Below, piece after piece: positions 62,713 to 64,000 of a stretch of 64,000 nt of DNA. The notes under the pieces are model-generated. The model did not search any database. It was not told the DNA's origin and saw only the letters and a list, made by a program, of their open reading frames with translations. A program made the translations under genes and the position numbers. Source of the stretch: DATHTC01 sp050262775 (GTDB lineage: Bacteria; Actinomycetota; Thermoleophilia; Gaiellales; Gaiellaceae). Every line of letters starts with the position of its first letter. Positions within the stretch are counted from its first letter, which is position 1. The stretch spans positions 42,144-106,143 of the forward strand of contig JBLNEO010000156.1 in the NCBI GenBank assembly GCA_050262775.1. The letters run 5' to 3'.

Positions 62713-64000
62713 CCCCAGCCGCGCATCACCGCGAGCGAACGCCCTCCGAACCGCGCGCGCAGCACCGGCTCGGCCACGAGGCGCCGGAGCGCGGCGGCCG
62801 CCGCCTGCACGTCGCCGGCCGGCACGAGCATCCCGTTCTCGCCGTCGACGAGCAGGTCGGCGTGCGCTCCGACGCGGTCGGAGAGGAGCAGCGGCAGGCC
62901 GGTCGCCGCCGCCTCGTTGACGACGACGCCCCACGGCTCGTGCGTGGAGAGCAGCGCGAAGACGTCCGCGGCGACGTAGCGCTCGACGATCCGCTCGAAC
63001 GGGACGTTCTCCACGATCCGCAGGCGGACGCCGAGCTCGTCCGCGAGCGTCTCGAGCCGGGCGCGCTCCGGGCCGTCGCCCGCCAGCACCAGCAGCAGGT
63101 GCGGGTCGGCGGCGGTCGCGGCGGCGAGCACGAGCGTGTCGAGCCCCTTCTCGGGCGCGAGCCGCGCGATCGAGAGGACGACGACGTCGTCGTCCGTCGC
63201 GCCGAGCTCCTCGCGCAGCTCGCGCCGCCGCGCCTGCAGCCGCTCCGTCTCCGAGGCGAACCACGCGACGTCGATCGTGTTGGCGAACCAGCCGACGCGG
63301 TCGGGGTCGGCACCGCGCGCGATCACGGACTCGCGCGCCAGCTTCCCGATCGCGAGCACGCGCTCGGCGCCCTGGACGAACCGCGGCACGACGGCGCCTT
63401 TGACCGCGCGCCGCCAGCCCGGGCGCGGGTCGGCGTCGTTGCTCTCGACGAGCAGGACGTAGGGCACGCGGTGCGTGCGGCACCACGCGACGGCCGCCTG
63501 CGAGGCGAACGTGCTCCAGCCGGAGACGACGACGACGTCCGGGCGCGAGTCGGCGAGCTCACGGAAGATCTCGGTCGTGAGGGGGTAGTCGTGGCGGAAG
63601 ACGTTGCGCACGCCCGGCACGCGGCGGCCGTCCATGAACGCCGCCCGGTGGCGGGGGACGATCGTCCACCAGCGGCTGAAGATCGTGTGGCCGGAGTAGA
63701 CGACGCGGAGGTCGAGCTCCGGCCGCTCGGCGATCCGGTCGAACATGATCGAGCGGAACGGCGTCGGCTCCGGCGCGACGTAGGTGACGCGGACGCGTTC
63801 CGGCGTCTTCGGGTCGATCTGTGCGAGCGCCTCGCGCGCCTGGCGGCGCCATTCCCGCGCCAGCAGCGTGCGGCGCGCCCGCGACGACGCGACGTCCGTC
63901 GGGAGCGTCGGCACGAGCGCGAGCGCGGCCTTCCGCGCGCCGGCGCGCGCGAGCGTACGCGCGGCCGCGACCCGCACCTCCTCGCTGCGCCCGCGCCGCT
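62655..64000 (-). CDS. GT4 family glycosyltransferase, N-terminal extension runs off the window
   Basis: The frame is open to the right edge. A GTG at 63977 would give 440 residues, but the codons upstream and just after it (EEVRVAAARTLARAGARKAALALV) read like a HEAT repeat, so the true start probably lies beyond 64000. The GT domain begins at VRVTYVAPEPTPFRSIMFD. VVSGWSTFASQAAVAW and LLVESNDADPRPGWRRAV form the acceptor half. LSIARLAPEKGLDTLVLA starts the donor half, with the EX7E-like EPWGVVVNEAAATGLP. The GNGMLVP-like segment DGENGMLVPAGDV follows. A HEAT-type helical extension on a GT4 enzyme is unusual. Confidence 0.85.
   Translation of the reverse strand, partial: RRGRSEEVRVAAARTLARAGARKAALALVPTLPTDVASSRARRTLLAREWRRQAREALAQIDPKTPERVRVTYVAPEPTPFRSIMFDRIAERPELDLRVVYSGHTIFSRWWTIVPRHRAAFMDGRRVPGVRNVFRHDYPLTTEIFRELADSRPDVVVVSGWSTFASQAAVAWCRTHRVPYVLLVESNDADPRPGWRRAVKGAVVPRFVQGAERVLAIGKLARESVIARGADPDRVGWFANTIDVAWFASETERLQARRRELREELGATDDDVVVLSIARLAPEKGLDTLVLAAATAADPHLLLVLAGDGPERARLETLADELGVRLRIVENVPFERIVERYVAADVFALLSTHEPWGVVVNEAAATGLPLLLSDRVGAHADLLVDGENGMLVPAGDVQAAAAALRRLVAEPVLRARFGGRSLAVMRGWGYEPSIESFVETVRAAAAR

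Noticed and set aside
1..64000. Insertion sequences, prophage, CRISPR arrays, tRNA or rRNA genes
   Set aside because: No transposase or integrase motifs, no regularly spaced repeats and no cloverleaf or rRNA-like segments were seen on either strand by reading.

Overview
The window is a very GC-rich stretch of chromosome, roughly 75% G+C by eye, with GTG, ATG and occasional TTG starts and almost no non-coding DNA. The base composition, the many GTG and apparently leaderless starts, and an envelope with GT-C enzymes but no outer-membrane export proteins suggest an actinomycetote. Thermoleophilia (Gaiellales/Solirubrobacterales) is a reasonable guess, but it rests on general resemblance and not on a marker gene. 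No rRNA, tRNA, transposase, integrase or CRISPR array was found.

I count 59 protein genes, nearly all devoted to cell-surface glycan synthesis: 15 GT-B glycosyltransferases (14 GT4-like, one CgeB-like), six GT2 enzymes, nine multi-spanning GT-C enzymes, two complete polyprenyl-phosphate sugar transferases (28566-30074 and 57425-58000) plus the tail of a third lipid-phosphate sugar transferase at the left edge, five methyltransferases and six sugar-nucleotide SDR enzymes. There are also two flippases, one Wzy-type polymerase/ligase, one Wzz-type chain-length protein, a polysaccharide deacetylase, a GNAT acyltransferase and an ATP-grasp ligase.

Layout. 1-3.1 kb: a lipid-phosphate transferase/CapD-like tail and a GT-C. 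3.0-12.1 kb: a leftward operon of GT4, GT2, GT-C and methyltransferase genes. 12.2-13.3 kb: one rightward GT4. 13.3-20.2 kb: a leftward run with a GT-C, gmd, methyltransferases, a GT2 and a MurJ/Wzx-like flippase. 20.2-25.1 kb: a rightward run with a dehydratase, GDP-fucose synthase, a GT-C with an Fn3-like tail and a GT87 enzyme. 25.1-27.5 kb: a DUF2304/DPM1-like pair and a CgeB-like enzyme. 27.5-32.1 kb: an SDR, an initiating transferase, a deacetylase and a GT-C. 32.0-37.7 kb: four GT4 enzymes and a flippase. 37.7-41.9 kb: polymerase, methyltransferase, epimerase and GT4. 41.8-45.4 kb: a secreted glycoside hydrolase and two GT-C enzymes. 45.5-49.4 kb: a secreted Ig-like protein, a methyltransferase, an M15-type peptidase and an unrecognised protein. 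49.4-59.1 kb: a long leftward run with DPM-like GT2, Wzz, UDP-sugar epimerase, two PQQ-type propellers, ATP-grasp, GT2, GNAT, initiating transferase and GT2. 59.1-64 kb: a GT87 and three GT4 enzymes.

How the parts could work together (inference): Gmd and the GDP-fucose synthase make GDP-L-fucose. The epimerases make other sugar nucleotides. The initiating transferases load a polyprenyl phosphate, and the GT4/GT2 enzymes extend the glycan in the cytoplasm. The flippases export it, and Wzy with Wzz polymerises it. The DPM-like GT2 enzymes would make polyprenyl-phosphate sugars that the nine GT-C enzymes use on the outer face. Two initiating enzymes and two flippases imply more than one glycan.

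Expression signals are unusually readable. Most genes inside runs start in a 4-base overlap with the previous stop. Most genes that begin a transcript have a TANNNT -10-like box 6-9 nt before the start codon, implying leaderless mRNAs. Several divergent pairs share overlapping, nearly palindromic -10 boxes. Eight of ten convergent pairs overlap at their 3' ends and no terminator hairpin is visible. No gap longer than 300 bases lacks a gene.
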